A DNA stretch of 34,107 nt from Alcanivoracaceae bacterium. GTDB taxonomy: Bacteria > Pseudomonadota > Gammaproteobacteria > Xanthomonadales > Marinicellaceae. The translations under genes and the position numbers were made by a program. Shown piece after piece: positions 1 through 7,070 of this stretch. The DNA is taken from assembly GCA_016763695.1 (NCBI GenBank), contig JAESTH010000126.1:1-34107 (forward strand). Direction: 5' to 3'. The notes beneath the pieces are model-generated. The model was not told the origin of the DNA. It saw nothing but the letters and a program-made list of their open reading frames with translations, and ran no database searches. The stretch's first letter is position 1. Each line of letters begins with the position of its first letter.

Positions 1-983
1 AACAGTTATTGGATGGCGCGGTTTTGGCACGGGTGGCAAGTAGTCATATACGTGTCGGTACCTTCCAATATTTTGCAGCAAGGCATGAGCAAGACAAGGT
101 AAAACTGCTGGCAGATTACACCATTAAGCGACATTTCCCTGAGCTAGCAGGAATAAAAAATCCATACCTTGGCCTGTTAAGATCGGTGCGTGATCGACAA
201 GCAGCATTAATCGCACAGTGGGTATTGGTCGGCTTTGTTCACGGTGTCATGAATACCGATAACATGGCCATTTCTGGTGAAACCATAGACTTTGGACCCT
301 GTGCCTTTATTGATAACTATGATGCCAATGCGTCCTTTAGCTCAATTGATAGAAAAGGCCGTTATGCCTTAGGCAAGCAACCCTACATGGCACAGTGGAA
401 CACGGCCAGGTTTGCCGAAACATTGTTACCGTTATTAGATGATGATAAGGAAAAATCCGTTGAAATTGCCACTGAAGAAATTCAAGCATTTAACCGCATT
501 TATCAAAACCAATGGCTAAAAAAAGTGACAGCCAAGCTTGGCTTAGTAGATGTTGAAGCAGGTGATTTAGAATTGGCAAACGATTTGTTCGAAATGATGC
601 AAGGACAAAATGTTGACTTTACTCAGTTTTTTCGTGGTCTTAGCGATGCGGCAAAGGCAGAAACACAAAGTGCAAAAAAATTATTTGATGATCCACAAAA
701 ATTTGATCAATGGTACAAAAAATGGATGCAACGATTTTTATCTGACTCACGATCATTGGATACAAAAATTGAGTCAATGAATGCCGTTAACCCCATCTAT
801 ATTGCTCGTAACCACTTGGTTGAAGAAGCCTTACAAGCGGCTGAACAAGACAATGATTTTAAGCCATTTGAAAGGTTATTAACGGTATTGGCCAGCCCTT
901 ATGATGAAAGAACTGGCCTGCAAAAATATGCCAACCCAGCTCCTAAAGAGTTTGGGCCGTACAAAACCTTTTGTGGTACATAA
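1..983 (+). CDS. selO: Protein adenylyltransferase SelO, C-terminal part (5' end outside window)
   Basis: This is the C-terminal two-thirds (about 326 codons) of SelO/YdiU, a pseudokinase-fold enzyme. Established work shows the family transfers AMP from ATP to Ser/Thr/Tyr of target proteins (AMPylation) and links this to oxidative stress. The reading frame is open to the first base of the window, so the true start lies upstream. Visible hallmarks are VASSHIRVGTFQYF, the active-site block HGVMNTDNM and the metal-binding block TIDFGPCAF. The protein ends FCGT, placing a cysteine three residues from the C-terminus; metazoan homologues carry selenocysteine at the equivalent place and most bacterial ones carry cysteine. 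The gene is followed by 421 bp without coding sequence that holds two inverted-repeat elements. Family assignment is secure; cellular targets cannot be read from the sequence. Confidence 0.95.
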   Translation, partial: QLLDGAVLARVASSHIRVGTFQYFAARHEQDKVKLLADYTIKRHFPELAGIKNPYLGLLRSVRDRQAALIAQWVLVGFVHGVMNTDNMAISGETIDFGPCAFIDNYDANASFSSIDRKGRYALGKQPYMAQWNTARFAETLLPLLDDDKEKSVEIATEEIQAFNRIYQNQWLKKVTAKLGLVDVEAGDLELANDLFEMMQGQNVDFTQFFRGLSDAAKAETQSAKKLFDDPQKFDQWYKKWMQRFLSDSRSLDTKIESMNAVNPIYIARNHLVEEALQAAEQDNDFKPFERLLTVLASPYDERTGLQKYANPAPKEFGPYKTFCGT

Positions 984-992
984 TATTATAAA

Positions 993-1126
993 GGTCAGTT
1001 CATACCTCTATGTTCAAAAGTTAATGCAATCACTGGGATTAAGGTGTTTATTGTCTTTCAACAGTTCTCAATACAAATGAGAGCCAGAGGCTTTGCTAGT
1101 TTCTCCGAGTTAAGCATGAACTGACC
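993..1126. repeat. Short inverted-repeat element (134 bp), MITE-like
   Basis: GGTCAGTTCAT at 993-1003 is repeated as a perfect inverted copy at 1116-1126. The intervening ~110 bp has no convincing open reading frame. It begins 10 bp after the selO stop codon and ends 6 bp before the next inverted-repeat element. Perfect 11-bp termini around a short noncoding core are the layout of a miniature transposable element or an IS remnant. I see no clear target duplication at its edges, so mobility is inferred only. Confidence 0.45.
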
Positions 1127-1132
1127 AGCTTC

Positions 1133-1369
1133 TAGCCCGAATATTTCATACAAGAATGGTAGTAGGGGGGAAATGACAAAATAGATTTGGTAAAATTGCT
1201 TTATGCCTAGTTATTCATAGGCTTGAAGCAATTTTACCAAAGCTATGAAGTCATTTTTTTCATAAAACCATTCAGGTACAAACTGTAACCGTAACAATTT
1301 AGACCTAAGCATATGAAATATATAATAAATACAGCTATTTCACACCGATTGTATGAAATATTCGGGCTA
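1133..1369 (+). mobile_element. 237-bp MITE-like element, copy 1
   Basis: The element is bounded by perfect 20-bp terminal inverted repeats (1133-1152 and 1350-1369; core GCCCGAATATTTCATACA). The ends carry TA, which could be a TA target duplication. An internal 16-bp perfect stem (1186-1201 with 1226-1241) surrounds a 24-nt loop that contains a further GCCTA/TAGGC pairing. The same element, also 237 bp, is present in reverse orientation at 5112-5348. No protein is encoded, so movement would need a transposase supplied elsewhere. A promoter-like pair (TTTAGA, 17 bp, TATAAT at 1298-1326) points out of the right end. Two copies with identical length support a real element rather than chance. 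Confidence 0.75.
1298..1326 (+). promoter_or_regulatory. Outward promoter-like sequence in element copy 1
   Basis: TTTAGA (1298-1303) and a perfect TATAAT (1321-1326) lie 17 bp apart, the ideal spacing for a sigma-70 promoter. It reads rightward, into the 3' end of the convergent ATPase gene, so any transcript would be antisense there. The matching position in copy 2 carries the same spacing and -10. Confidence 0.35.
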
Positions 1370-1404
1370 ACACAGCAGTTAATATTGTAAGTGACTTCAA
1401 AGTA

Positions 1405-2847
1405 TTATCTTTCTGTTAAATGACCAATATCTCCAGTTTTAAAATATTTTTTACCTAAAATGTTAGCACCAATTGTGTAGGCATACACTGAACTGGGTTG
1501 AAATTTAACGGTTATATCATCAATTATCCGTTCTTGTGATATGGTTTTGGTTGTGACCAAGGTATTAGTTAAATTATTTTTTTTACTAAATGCTATCAGT
1601 CCTTTTATTCTTCTGCTGTCTGAACATGCTAAGTCTGACCATTTTACCTCAACACACCAATCAGGTTTCATCATCACCTCATCTAAAAAAACAATGTCCA
1701 CTTCGCCATGTTTCCATCTGGCGTAATGTAGGTTATCTATACTTTTACTATGAAACCACTGACTAAAGATAGCCGTTTCAGTCTGAGCGCCCATAAATTC
1801 GTGATCTGAAGTAATGGGGCCAAAAAGTGCTGCCCGCATGGATGGATTGCTTAAATAGACTTTAAAGGATGTTGCCCGTTTAAATTTTTTGGATGTTATA
1901 TCAATTCGATTGACTATCTTTATTAAGAAAGCAGCTTCGAGATACTCTATATATTTCTTAATGGTGTTTTTTGATACGCCTGATGATTTAGAGAGTGCCT
2001 CTAATGATATTTCATTGCCCGTGTTATAGGCGATGGTGGTAAATAATTTGTTTAATTCTTGTACATCGTTTATTCCATAAAGGCTGGGTAAATCCCTAAG
2101 TAAAACTTTATCAATAATATCACTTTTAATGTATCTTGAACTATCCTCCTGGATTAAGGTTGAAAATACGGCCTCTGGATATCCTCCGTAATTTAAATAG
2201 TTAATGAATTCCTTATTCAGTTTATTAATATCAGGTGTCTTATAGTTAGAGCTGTGGTCTATAATAATCAAGTCATTTGCCTTTTTAATAAAAGATAAAT
2301 ACTCAGCAAAAGTTAATGGCGGCAATAGAAAATCTGTAAAGCGACCTGCCCCTGACTCTTTACTTTTAAGTTTTAATGCGGCAGCAGCAGACCCAGTAGC
2401 AATATATTTATATGTTGGATATGAGTCAACAAGAGACTTTAAATGTACTTCCCACCCTGCTAAATACTGTATTTCATCAAAGACAATAAATAGCTCACTG
2501 TCTCTATCATGATTGAACTCACTTTTAAAAAGGTTAACTATTTTTTCCAATGATAATCCTGTGTAAATTGGAGTTTCAAGTGATACATACAAGATATTAC
2601 TCGCCAGAATGCCCTCTTTTAATAAATCGTTGATTGAGTGATATACCATCACTGTTTTTCCAACACGCCTTGGTCCCATTAATACCACGGCTCTATTGAT
2701 CGACTTTTCTATGATTAATTCATGAAATGATTTGAAGTAGAACCTCCTGGGGAAATCCTTATAACGCTTTTCTATACTTGATGTTTCCCACCAAGGATTA
2801 TCAAAATGAAGGCGGTCTTGGATTTCTTTTTGTGATATTTGTAACAT
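1405..2847 (-). CDS. AAA-family ATPase with winged helix and DUF4143 domain (COG1373)
   Basis: 480-residue member of the COG1373 family (AAA_14 plus DUF4143), of unsettled function. Walker A is MGPRRVGKT (about 57-65), Walker B is LFIVFDEIQ (about 119-127), and an ATGS sensor-like motif is near 150. A GRFTDFLLPPLTFAEYL block follows at about 168-184, then NYGGYPE. Residues ~275-315 look like a winged helix-turn-helix (SLEALSKSSGVSKNTIKKYI). The C-terminal domain has GEVDIVF followed by CVEVKW, the D...ExK pattern of PD-(D/E)XK nuclease folds. The intact motifs argue for a working gene. It diverges from a DUF1801 gene; its promoter contains two near-palindromic 24-bp sites, so autoregulation through the winged helix is plausible. 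No strong ribosome binding site precedes the chosen ATG. Confidence 0.88.
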   Translation of the reverse strand: MLQISQKEIQDRLHFDNPWWETSSIEKRYKDFPRRFYFKSFHELIIEKSINRAVVLMGPRRVGKTVMVYHSINDLLKEGILASNILYVSLETPIYTGLSLEKIVNLFKSEFNHDRDSELFIVFDEIQYLAGWEVHLKSLVDSYPTYKYIATGSAAAALKLKSKESGAGRFTDFLLPPLTFAEYLSFIKKANDLIIIDHSSNYKTPDINKLNKEFINYLNYGGYPEAVFSTLIQEDSSRYIKSDIIDKVLLRDLPSLYGINDVQELNKLFTTIAYNTGNEISLEALSKSSGVSKNTIKKYIEYLEAAFLIKIVNRIDITSKKFKRATSFKVYLSNPSMRAALFGPITSDHEFMGAQTETAIFSQWFHSKSIDNLHYARWKHGEVDIVFLDEVMMKPDWCVEVKWSDLACSDSRRIKGLIAFSKKNNLTNTLVTTKTISQERIIDDITVKFQPSSVYAYTIGANILGKKYFKTGDIGHLTER

Positions 2848-2854
2848 ATAAAAA

Positions 2855-2878
2855 TTAGAGTCAATTAATTGATCTTAA
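2855..2878. promoter_or_regulatory. Operator-like palindrome 1 (ATPase promoter)
   Basis: A 24-bp site with left half TTAGAGTCAA (2855-2864) and right half reading TTAAGATCAA on the other strand (7 of 10 identical), around a 4-bp centre. It overlaps the predicted transcription start of the ATPase gene. Its left half is identical to that of the site at 2896-2919. Confidence 0.5.
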
Positions 2879-2905
2879 TTGTAGCATATGGATGCTTAGA
2901 GTCAA
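2878..2905 (-). promoter_or_regulatory. Promoter of the DUF4143 ATPase gene
   Basis: On the minus strand TTGACT (complement of 2900-2905) and TACAAT (complement of 2878-2883) are separated by 16 bp, a good sigma-70-type pair. The -35 lies inside palindrome 2 and the -10 abuts palindrome 1, the usual geometry of a repressed promoter. The predicted leader is only about 23 nt. Confidence 0.5.
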
Positions 2906-2919
2906 ATGTTTGATTCTAA
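2896..2919. promoter_or_regulatory. Operator-like palindrome 2 (ATPase promoter)
   Basis: A 24-bp site with halves TTAGAGTCAA (2896-2905) and, on the other strand, TTAGAATCAA (9 of 10 identical). Its centre is 41 bp from that of the first site, close to four helical turns, so two bound dimers would sit on one face of the DNA. It covers the predicted -35 box. Confidence 0.55.
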
Positions 2920-2952
2920 TCAGGGTGTTGTCATTCAAGGAACAGGCATACT

Positions 2953-3450
2953 GTGAGAAATTTCTATATAAACCATGGTATGATGATAAGCATGAATTCA
3001 TTAGATAATAAAAATATTACTGAATATATAGAGCAGCAGCCAGAACAAAGACAAAAGGCATTGAGTAAATTAAGAAATACAGTTGTAGAAAACCTACCAG
3101 AAGGATTTGCAGAGAATATAGCTAATGGCATGCTACATTATACCATTCCGCTGTCAATTTATCCTGCTGGATACCACTGTACAAAAAACACTGCCTTGCC
3201 CTTTGCCAGTATTGCCTCACAAAAAAATTTTATAGCGTTACATCATATGGGGCTTTATGCAGATGAAGTATTGTTGACATGGTTTCAGGAAAAGTATCCT
3301 CAGTACAGCAAATATAAGCTCAATATGGGTAAAAGTTGTGTCAGGTTTAAAAAAATAGATGCTATTCCCTATGAGTTTATTGGCATGTTGATGGCAAAGA
3401 TGACAGCCGCTGATTATATACAGCTTTATGAAAAGGCCATAAAAAGATAA
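2953..3450 (+). CDS. DUF1801 (YdhG-like) domain protein
   Basis: Small soluble protein of the DUF1801 fold (iron-chaperone/frataxin-like in Bacillus homologues; function here unknown). Family features are the N-terminal helix NITEYIEQQPEQRQKALSKL, the GMLHYTIPL strand, FIALHHMGLYA, and the conserved LNMGKSCVRFKKIDAIPYEFI toward the C-terminus; the length is normal for the family. The start is uncertain. GTG at 2953 has an AGGAACAGG ribosome-binding stretch just upstream, whereas ATG at 2992 starts directly at the conserved region (152 residues) but has a weaker site. The gene diverges from the ATPase gene and could share its operators. Its stop lies 3 bp from the stop of the convergent transporter gene. 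Confidence 0.8.
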   Translation: MRNFYINHGMMISMNSLDNKNITEYIEQQPEQRQKALSKLRNTVVENLPEGFAENIANGMLHYTIPLSIYPAGYHCTKNTALPFASIASQKNFIALHHMGLYADEVLLTWFQEKYPQYSKYKLNMGKSCVRFKKIDAIPYEFIGMLMAKMTAADYIQLYEKAIKR

Positions 3451-3453
3451 TTT

Positions 3454-5103
3454 TTAAAATAACTCCAGAGCCTTAATCAAAGCTCCTTCGGAGGTTTCCA
3501 TTTCCTTGTTTACATTGAGAGAGGTGGATAAATCCAGTGATGTTAGGTGGATACCACTCATCTTTTTGTAGATTTTATGAGCAAAAGCATGATGAAAATC
3601 CTCTGACTTTTCCTTTAAAGCCTGTAGCTCTTCAAAAATCAAAGCATTGCTATTTTGGTCGTTTAGTAAAGTATACATGACTAGATAGAAAGACTCGGCA
3701 GAGGCTTTTAATTGATCAAAATATTTTGTCAGGGTGTCGTTATTTTGAATGTTGAAAGAATTAAGGTTTTCATCAATATCCTTAAGAGATTTAGCTGAAT
3801 AAACTCCTGAGCGAATTGCTTTCATTAAACTATCTATTCTGTGGGAAATCTGATCGGTCTTACTTTTTGATTTAATAGCACTTTCTTCACCGATCTTAAT
3901 TTTAAGAGCGTAGTTAATTATTTTCCCTTCCAGTTTTTTTATGGCAATATAGTGTTCTCTATGACTGGATAGGAGCAACTGTTTGGGAAAAGAAAACTCA
4001 GTTTTGGTAGTCATGATTTTATTGGGATCAATTTGCAAAAAGCGTAAATTTAAATGCATCACCAGATACAGCAAGTGACGTGTTTCTTTGGTTAGTGCCT
4101 CTAATGCTGCATCGGTGACATCTTCTGGGACGCTATGAATATAGAGCTCTATCTGTTGTTCATCGGTTTTAATCCAGTGTTGTAAAAACTGGGCAAACTT
4201 CTTAATGAAAGGCATAAATAACAATATACCAAATAAATTAAACAGGCTGTGAAATGCCACCAGGCCATATAAAGGGTCGGTGATGTTTAGTATTGCAATT
4301 AATTTCAATAGTGGCAGCAGTGCAGCAAATGCCAATGCATCGACAAATAAATTAAATAATACGTGAGCCATTGCCAGACGGCGTTTGGCAACTGTTCCCT
4401 GCATACTACCGAGTATAACTGTACTTGTGGTTCCCAAATCAGCACCAATCACCAAAGCAGCGGCCTCTGGCAATGGTATAATGCCAGCATACAGGGCACT
4501 GAGTGTTAACATCATAACCGCAGAACTGGATTGAATAATGGCTGTCAATACAGTCCCTAGCAATAAGTAGACAATCAATGGATAGCCACTTAACAGTGAG
4601 ATATCAACCTGCTCGGTTAGTGTGCTGGCGCTGTCTTTCATAAAATCCAGCCCCATTAACAATAAGGCTAAACCAAGTACAAACAGGGCAAATGATTGCC
4701 ATTGTCCTTTGAGCAAGCCATAGGCTAACCCTGCTACAGCCATCATTGGATAAATAAATGTAGCCAGATTAAATTTAAAACCTAAAGTTGCAACTACCCA
4801 GCCAGTAAAGGTGGTTCCTAGATTTGAGCCCAAAACGACACCAATAGCATTGACTAAAGGGATAATACCAGCACCAACAAAAGCCAGCACAATTAAACTG
4901 ACCAGTGAGCTGCTTTGTACGATGGTGGTGGTAACCATGCCTGCAAAAACAGATCGCAGTGGGCTTTTGGTTGAATGACTAAGGGCGAGTTGAAAACGTT
5001 TGCCAGATAGTTGTTTTAAGGCACTCTCAAGCTGGCGCATGGCAAATAGAAATAAACCAAGTCCAGCCAATAGTTTCCAGTAGTCGAAATAGTCATTCAT
5101 CAT
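3454..5103 (-). CDS. Na+/phosphate cotransporter family protein with PhoU-like tail
   Basis: 549-residue inner-membrane protein of the NptA/YjbB type (Na_Pi_cotrans, PF02690, duplicated). The two inverted halves each carry the signature QSSS motif (TTTIVQSSSLV near 63-66 and TAIIQSSSAV near 191-194), together with GSNLGTTFTGW and GADLGTTSTV. Roughly eight or nine hydrophobic segments fill residues 1-310. Residues ~330-545 are helical and soluble, like the PhoU domain fused to this family, thought to control phosphate flux. Start: GAGG lies 4 nt before this ATG and 7 nt before the next (5100), so MNDYF may be the true start. The ribosome binding site sits directly against the end of the 237-bp element at 5112, so transcription must begin in the element or pass through it. 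Confidence 0.9.
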   Translation of the reverse strand: MMNDYFDYWKLLAGLGLFLFAMRQLESALKQLSGKRFQLALSHSTKSPLRSVFAGMVTTTIVQSSSLVSLIVLAFVGAGIIPLVNAIGVVLGSNLGTTFTGWVVATLGFKFNLATFIYPMMAVAGLAYGLLKGQWQSFALFVLGLALLLMGLDFMKDSASTLTEQVDISLLSGYPLIVYLLLGTVLTAIIQSSSAVMMLTLSALYAGIIPLPEAAALVIGADLGTTSTVILGSMQGTVAKRRLAMAHVLFNLFVDALAFAALLPLLKLIAILNITDPLYGLVAFHSLFNLFGILLFMPFIKKFAQFLQHWIKTDEQQIELYIHSVPEDVTDAALEALTKETRHLLYLVMHLNLRFLQIDPNKIMTTKTEFSFPKQLLLSSHREHYIAIKKLEGKIINYALKIKIGEESAIKSKSKTDQISHRIDSLMKAIRSGVYSAKSLKDIDENLNSFNIQNNDTLTKYFDQLKASAESFYLVMYTLLNDQNSNALIFEELQALKEKSEDFHHAFAHKIYKKMSGIHLTSLDLSTSLNVNKEMETSEGALIKALELF

Positions 5104-5111
5104 AAAACCTC

Positions 5112-5348
5112 AACCCGAATATTTCATACAATCGGTGTAAAACAGCTATATTTATTATATATTTCATATACTTATCCTTAAATTGTTGCGGTTACAGTTT
5201 GTACCTGAATGGTTTTATGAAAAAAATGACTTCATAGCTTGGGTAAAATCGCTTTAAGCCTATGAATAACTAGGCATAAAGCAATATTTACCCAATCTAT
5301 TTTGTCATTTCCCACCTAAATTCCATTATTCTATGAAATATTCGGGTT
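5112..5348 (-). mobile_element. 237-bp MITE-like element, copy 2 (inverted)
   Basis: Same element as at 1133-1369, in the opposite orientation and exactly the same length, bounded by AACCCGAATATTTCATA and its inverted copy. The bodies align end to end with scattered substitutions. The internal hairpin is kept (about 5239-5255 with 5278-5295). One stem pair differs from copy 1 on both sides (T-A in copy 1, G-C here), so pairing is preserved. The left end abuts the ribosome binding site of the Na/Pi transporter gene. The remaining gap, 5349-5477, shows only an AGAGG ribosome binding site for the next gene. Confidence 0.75.
5154..5182 (-). promoter_or_regulatory. Outward promoter in element copy 2, facing the Na/Pi transporter gene
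   Basis: On the minus strand TTTAAG (complement of 5177-5182) is followed after 17 bp by a perfect TATAAT (complement of 5154-5159). The predicted start site is about 44 nt before the transporter ATG and no other good promoter lies between, so the element may drive the gene. Confidence 0.42.
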
Positions 5349-5477
5349 AATATATCTCAGCTATTAATTTTATACTCATTAAATCTAAAAACCAAGAGCC
5401 AATACCCAATCTCAAGTACAATATCAGATGTGTGCATATTAAGCCTGCGGCATAATAACAATTATAGAGGTCATTTG

Positions 5478-6236
5478 ATGAAAATCGCCAGTATTCAACT
5501 CAATATAGTTTGGGAGAACAGGCGGGAAAATCTACATCGTGCTGAAAAGTTTATTCAGCAGGCACAAGTGAATGCCTGTGATTTAGTGATTTTCCCCGAA
5601 ATGTTTAACAGTGGATTTTCTATGAATAGTGCTGCGGTTGCTGAGCGCCCAGGTGGTCTCAGTAGTCAAAAACTCTCTGAATTAGCCAAAAAACATCACA
5701 TCAACATTATCGCTGGCTTAACGGAGATAAATGACAATCAGGCCAGTAATATGGCACTGATGATCAATCGGCAAGGAATTATTAAGGCAAAATATATTAA
5801 AAATTATCCCTATTCTCATGCGGGCGAAGATCAGTCATATATGACAGGTAATCAACAGGTGGTTTTTGAAATTGATGGAGTCAAAGCCAGTGTGTTTATA
5901 TGTTATGATCTGCGTTTTCCTGAGCTTTTTAGAAAGGTGGCAAAACAGGTTCAGGTGATTTTTGTCATAGCAAGCTGGCCAGAAACAAGACAGGACCATT
6001 GGCAAACATTATTGAAGGCCAGAGCGATAGAAAATCAATGTTTTATTGTAGGTGTTAATAGAATTGGCAAGGATGGCAATGGGCTCAATTATATTGGTGG
6101 TTCGCAGGTGTTTGATCCTTTTGGAGTCAGTTTATCCAAAGGAGGCATAGAGCAGGAATATTTAGTAACTGAGCTAGACCTGTTAAAGGTCGATACAATA
6201 AGACAGGAGTTGCCCTTTTTACAGGATATAAAATAA
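5478..6236 (+). CDS. Carbon-nitrogen hydrolase, nitrilase superfamily (omega-amidase-like)
   Basis: 252-residue hydrolase expected to cleave a small amide or nitrile C-N bond. The catalytic triad is visible: Glu in FPEMFNSGFSM, Lys in KAKYIKNYPYSHAGED, and Cys in VFICYDLRFPELFR. The FPEMFxSGFSM block resembles YafV-type omega-amidases, which hydrolyse alpha-ketoglutaramate in methionine salvage and glutamine metabolism; the true substrate is not determined by sequence. I choose ATG 5478 (MKIASIQLN) rather than ATG 5430 because AGAGG lies 7 nt upstream and the conserved first strand begins there. It is monocistronic and converges on the amidotransferase gene. Confidence 0.88.
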   Translation: MKIASIQLNIVWENRRENLHRAEKFIQQAQVNACDLVIFPEMFNSGFSMNSAAVAERPGGLSSQKLSELAKKHHINIIAGLTEINDNQASNMALMINRQGIIKAKYIKNYPYSHAGEDQSYMTGNQQVVFEIDGVKASVFICYDLRFPELFRKVAKQVQVIFVIASWPETRQDHWQTLLKARAIENQCFIVGVNRIGKDGNGLNYIGGSQVFDPFGVSLSKGGIEQEYLVTELDLLKVDTIRQELPFLQDIK

Positions 6237-6265
6237 GGTTTGTGAGTGTACCAGTACAAGCTACA

Positions 6266-6286
6266 GCTTTAAGTATTACTTAAAGC
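6266..6286. terminator. Hairpin between convergent genes
   Basis: GCTTTAAGT and its exact inverted copy ACTTAAAGC enclose a 3-nt loop. The hairpin lies between the convergent hydrolase and amidotransferase genes. It lacks a T-run on either side, so it is at best a weak intrinsic terminator. Confidence 0.3.
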
Positions 6287-6305
6287 CATTGAAAAGAGAT
6301 GAAAT

Positions 6306-7058
6306 TCAGTTAAAATGAAAACACAGCTCTTTAAATCTTTGTAATAAAGGTTTTCCATTTTCAAGGTTCTCGATATTTTTGATCATCTGTGTTGGATTTA
6401 GGCCTTCTTTAACCAGATCCGCAGTTCGTGCTTGTATGTAATCTATGCATATATCCGCAGTAAATTCAGGATGAAACTGTAAGCCCCAAATATGATTTTT
6501 ATATCGAAAACAGTGGTAAGGATCCAGTTCTGTCGTTCCCAGGATGGTAATATGGTCGGGTAAATTAATAACAGACTGCTGGTGAGTCGCTAAAAATTTG
6601 AGGGTATTATTTTGTGGCTGCAACTGCTGGGACTGTTTTAGTGTTGATGCAAATAAATCATCCTGCTGTGCTTCAGGTTTTAAGTGCATATCAACCTGTC
6701 CCATTTGTCTGCCATTTGGATTCCAGTCAACGGTGCCACCCAGTAATTTCGCCAGTTGTTGATGACCATAACAGACACCCAGTACGGGTATTTCCAGGTC
6801 TAAAAATCGTTTAAGCCAGTGTATGGTTATTTCACTCCAGTCAAGCTCTTGTGTGAGCATAGCGGGTGAACCTGTAATTATTAATCCTGCAATATCTTCT
6901 ATTTCAGGAAACACTAATTCATCATAGACGCGGAAGGTTTTGGTTTTTTTTCTATCTATATCCATCGCTTTGATAAACCAAGCATCAAAATCACCATATT
7001 TTTGCAAGGCGGATTTAACGGGTTGACCTGTTTGAATGATTGCTATTATTTTAGTCAT
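6306..7058 (-). CDS. Stand-alone class I glutamine amidotransferase (GMP-synthase-like)
   Basis: 250-residue protein of the GATase1 fold, similar to the free-standing GuaA-type amidotransferases. The nucleophile elbow is LGVCYGHQQLAKLLGG (Cys near 95), and the second catalytic element is WGLQFHPEFT (His and Glu). IAGLIITGSPAML supplies the oxyanion-loop region. There is no synthetase domain, so it either releases ammonia for an unknown partner or acts as a gamma-glutamyl hydrolase. It is the last gene of the long minus-strand array, 12 bp after the GspE/PulE gene. Family assignment is firm, substrate unknown. Confidence 0.88.
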   Translation of the reverse strand: MTKIIAIIQTGQPVKSALQKYGDFDAWFIKAMDIDRKKTKTFRVYDELVFPEIEDIAGLIITGSPAMLTQELDWSEITIHWLKRFLDLEIPVLGVCYGHQQLAKLLGGTVDWNPNGRQMGQVDMHLKPEAQQDDLFASTLKQSQQLQPQNNTLKFLATHQQSVINLPDHITILGTTELDPYHCFRYKNHIWGLQFHPEFTADICIDYIQARTADLVKEGLNPTQMIKNIENLENGKPLLQRFKELCFHFN

Positions 7059-7070
7059 GGATATACATTA

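Noticed and set aside
1405-2847. DUF4143 ATPase as a defence or toxin-antitoxin module with the DUF1801 gene
   Set aside because: The two genes are divergent, no known toxin fold is present and DUF1801 is not an antitoxin family; nothing in the sequence supports it.
1133-5348. A composite transposon made of two insertion sequences
   Set aside because: Neither 237-bp copy encodes a transposase and none of the enclosed genes is one, so only a MITE pair can be supported.
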